Shown: positions 61,750 to 64,000 of the stretch, piece after piece
How positions within the stretch are numbered: position 1 is the stretch's first letter
How the letters are laid out: the number at the start of each line of letters is the position of its first letter
NCBI GenBank assembly: GCA_949751835.1
Contig: CATKHK010000027.1
Location: 186,001 to 250,000 of the forward strand
Origin: Blepharisma japonicum
Lineage: Eukaryota > Ciliophora > Heterotrichea > Heterotrichida > Blepharismidae
Length of the DNA stretch: 64,000 bases
Direction: 5' to 3'
Notes under the pieces: generated by a model
The model's input: the letters and a program-made list of their open reading frames with translations, nothing else
What the model was told of the DNA's origin: nothing
Databases searched by the model: none
Position numbers and translations under genes: made by a program

Positions 61750-63120
61750 TTAACTTTTTATGAAAACCGTTTTCATCACTGTGAACTCACGGATACCGAT
61801 TTCACCTAATTCGCGACCCAAACCACTGTTTTTGATACCTCCAAAAGGCACTGGCACAAGACTTTTTGTTACATCGTTAATAAAAATCATCCCAGCTTGA
61901 ATTTTCGGAATAATTTCTTCTTCCGCTCTCTGGATATTTCCAGTATAAACAGTAGCGCCTAGCCCATATTCTGTATTATTAGCAACTTCTATTGCTTCTT
62001 CCACACTTCCTACTTTATAAAGTGGGAACACAGGACCGAACGTTTCTTCTTTCATCACAGGCATGTGTTGTGTAATATTAATCATCACAGTTGGCTCTAA
62101 TTGTGTACTTGACAAAACTCTTCCGCCATAGACAACTTGCGCACCCATGTGAACCGATCTTTCTACTTGTCCTGCTATATTCGTCAAAATGTCTTCCCTT
62201 GCTAATGGGCCTAATTTTGTGGCTTCATTTAAAGGATCGCCAAATTTCCAATTTTCAAGCTCTTGTATAAGCTCACGATAAAATTCATCAAATACTGGCT
62301 CTTCTATAATAAATCTTTTTGGAGCAATGCATACTTGACCGCAAGCATTTAACCTTCTAATTACTGCTGATTTCACAGCATTTTTTATATTACAGTCTCT
62401 TAGGACTATAAAAGGGTCACTTCCTCCTAGCTCTAAAACACATTTTTTTAAATTTCTCCCTGCAATTTCAGCTACAGATCTTCCAGCCCTTACCGATCCT
62501 GTGATATGGACTCCTTGTACTCTTTTATCAGCTATAACTTGGCCTATTTGTTCGATAGTAAGCCTTACGCATTTAAACTCGTGCTCTAACCCTGCATCTG
62601 TAGTAATTTGGTCAATTGCTGCAGAGACTTGTGGCATATTTTCATCATGCTTTAATATGATTGTGTTTCCTGACATCAAATGAGGGACTACTGCTTTAAA
62701 TGGGGTCCAGTAGGGGAAATTGAAAGGCATTATTACAAGTAGCGGACCAATTGGTTCAAATCTTACATATGAGCGGCCATCAGGAAGATCATAGGTAATT
62801 GGATGCAAAAGCCTTTCAGCATTTTCTGCATAATAGTCGCAACATTCTGCGCATTTTAAAATTTCTGAAATTGAGTGAGTGATTGGTTTACCCATTTCAA
62901 TTGTCATAAGTCTTGCGAGATCATTTTTTCTTTCTCTTATGAGGTTGCCTAGGAGCCTGATTTTCTCAGCACGAGCTTGGAAGGAAAGTTTTGAAAAGGA
63001 CTGAAATGCAAGCTGAGAAGCGTTGAGAGTGTTTTCTAGCTCTTCTGAAGAGGTGAATTCATAAGTCTCTAAGAGTTCATGGGTATATGGATTTTTTGAA
63101 GCATAAACTCTTTGAGCCAT
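61750..63120 (-). CDS. NAD(P)-dependent aldehyde dehydrogenase, succinate-semialdehyde type
   Basis: 456 residues in one frame from ATG 63120. Cofactor and substrate motifs are present: PFNFPYWTPFKAVVPHLMSG, HITGSVRAGRSVA, the general base in VLELGGSDPF (Glu), the nucleophile in NACGQVCIAPKR (Cys), EETFGPVFPLY, and PFGGIKNSGLGRELG near the end. The opening NPYTHELL and overall length resemble bacterial-type succinate-semialdehyde dehydrogenases (Sad/GabD). It oxidises a short-chain aldehyde to the acid. Catalytic residues are intact; substrate is inferred. Confidence 0.9.
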   Translation of the reverse strand: MAQRVYASKNPYTHELLETYEFTSSEELENTLNASQLAFQSFSKLSFQARAEKIRLLGNLIRERKNDLARLMTIEMGKPITHSISEILKCAECCDYYAENAERLLHPITYDLPDGRSYVRFEPIGPLLVIMPFNFPYWTPFKAVVPHLMSGNTIILKHDENMPQVSAAIDQITTDAGLEHEFKCVRLTIEQIGQVIADKRVQGVHITGSVRAGRSVAEIAGRNLKKCVLELGGSDPFIVLRDCNIKNAVKSAVIRRLNACGQVCIAPKRFIIEEPVFDEFYRELIQELENWKFGDPLNEATKLGPLAREDILTNIAGQVERSVHMGAQVVYGGRVLSSTQLEPTVMINITQHMPVMKEETFGPVFPLYKVGSVEEAIEVANNTEYGLGATVYTGNIQRAEEEIIPKIQAGMIFINDVTKSLVPVPFGGIKNSGLGRELGEIGIREFTVMKTVFIKS

Positions 63121-63310
63121 ATTGTATAAAAATGAGTGCAGAGCGTTTAATGTTTAAAAAAGAATTTAAAAGAGATGATTTAAGTTGGAAATAATAAAAA
63201 TTGACTTAGAACTATTAGCATTTGCTGATAAAATTTTATTTTAATGTAAATAAGGAAAAATTAGCTATATTAAATATAATATTCAAAAATAGCACACTAA
63301 GGTGTCGGGA

Positions 63311-64000
63311 TTAAATACGTGAAATCCATGAATGTTCTAGCCCTTCTTTTGCGGTAATTCTTAATTCTGGATCCCAAACTATGCATTTTTTAACAAAATC
63401 TACAAATTCTTCATCACAACTATCAAGAAGATTTTCAATACTCTTCGAAGTAGGCTTTTTATATCTTCTTTCCAATAATTCCAAAAATTGGCTATTGCCT
63501 CTCAATTGCTTGCTCTCATCTTTTACTTTCCTCAAAAACTCTGCTGAAGGAGTCCCAAGAGCACACATAATCAAATTTAATAAATCATTTTGATCTCTCG
63601 CAGGAAATAGCGGTAATCCTGTATAAAGCTCAACAATCACACATCCAAGAGATCAAATATCTATAGCTGCAGATATTTTCCCCCTGAAAACAACTTCGGG
63701 TGCTCTATAATATCTACTTTGTATATAAGTTTCAAACGTGCTCTCAGTTATTTTGCACGAGGACCCAAAATCTATAATTTTTATGTGTAAATTTTCTTGA
63801 TTTTTGAAAAGAATGTTTTCAGGTTTTAAATCACAATGAATTATCATGTTCTCGTGAATATGGTTAAGAGCCGTAAGAATCTGCTTTGTAATGATTTTAA
63901 TTGTGTTTAAATTTAATTTCTCATTGCTTGATCGAATAAATTGATAGAGGTTATCACCAAGGAGTTCTTGCGACAAGCAAACATGGTTTCGAAAATCAAA
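63311..64000 (-). CDS. DYRK-type protein kinase (N-terminus beyond window edge)
   Basis: The last 229 residues of a CMGC kinase, ending at TAA 63311-63313; the gene continues past base 64000. DYRK features are FDFRNHVCLSQELLGDNLYQ, catalytic loop IIHCDLKPENILF (H-C-D), magnesium loop IIDFGSSC, the Y-x-Y activation-loop equivalent YIQSRYYRAPEV, and D-I-W-S-L-G with the Trp coded by TGA. Here Y-I-Q replaces Y-x-Y, typical of some family members. Catalytic Asp residues are present. It ends soon after the kinase domain. Confidence 0.88.

Noticed and set aside
1-64000. CRISPR arrays, bacterial operons, riboswitches and rRNA genes
   Set aside because: None is seen; the ciliate gene structure makes the first three unlikely.

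Overview
The window reads as macronuclear-type DNA of a heterotrich ciliate, most likely Blepharisma or a close relative. TGA falls exactly where conserved families have tryptophan: GSK3 D-I-W-S-A-G at 436-438, Atg4 W-V-T-Y-R at 23342-23344, and the D-[IL]-W-S-A-G motif of two CDPK-like proteins. TAA and TAG end the genes. Introns are 15 or 16 nt and mostly GTA...TAG. The DNA is AT-rich, genes are dense on both strands and some 3' ends nearly touch. The genus is inferred from this combination; no rRNA gene or telomere is present to confirm it.

Layout. 0-18 kb: GSK3 kinase (cut by the left edge), unknown proteins, an interrupted coiled-coil/RING gene, an acylated EF-hand-like protein, a SWEET sugar transporter, a CFAP20-domain protein, an F-BAR + TBC Rab-GAP, a C2/coiled-coil protein, an acylated coiled-coil protein, an EF-hand/IQ protein with a seven-residue repeat, and Brr6/Brl1. 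19-29 kb: a PHO80-type cyclin, a VDAC porin divergent from Atg4, splicing factor SF1, a p24 cargo receptor, a coiled-coil protein and an RII-like + tandem GAF protein.

29.5-38.3 kb is different. An inverted pair of two-gene cassettes (small membrane proteins, one copy decayed) encloses a decayed ubiquitin-protease-like gene with two catalytic-domain remnants and a GC-rich, foldable candidate RNA. Beyond it lie repeated 3' fragments of the GAF gene and a decaying array of another small membrane-protein gene. 38-48 kb returns to ordinary genes: a zinc-finger protein, Vti1-like SNARE, PUB-domain protein, formin, TRAPPC13, tetraspanin and HPPD. 49-53 kb holds two adjacent CDPK-like genes whose kinase domains have lost catalytic residues while the EF-hands look intact. 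53-64 kb has a WD40 protein, ribosomal protein uS13/RPS18, a Claspin/Mrc1-like protein, two small helical proteins, a patatin-like protein lacking both catalytic residues, a C2H2 zinc-finger protein, an aldehyde dehydrogenase and a DYRK-type kinase cut by the right edge.

There is no operon logic, as expected for a eukaryote. Themes that recur are membrane traffic (TBC, SNARE, p24, TRAPPC13, Atg4), calcium sensing, N-terminal acylation (seven proteins start MG[CST]) and predicted pseudo-enzymes. The most unusual items are the paired pseudo-CDPKs with a hidden in-frame intron, the inverted cassette island with its candidate RNA, and the patatin pseudo-enzyme.
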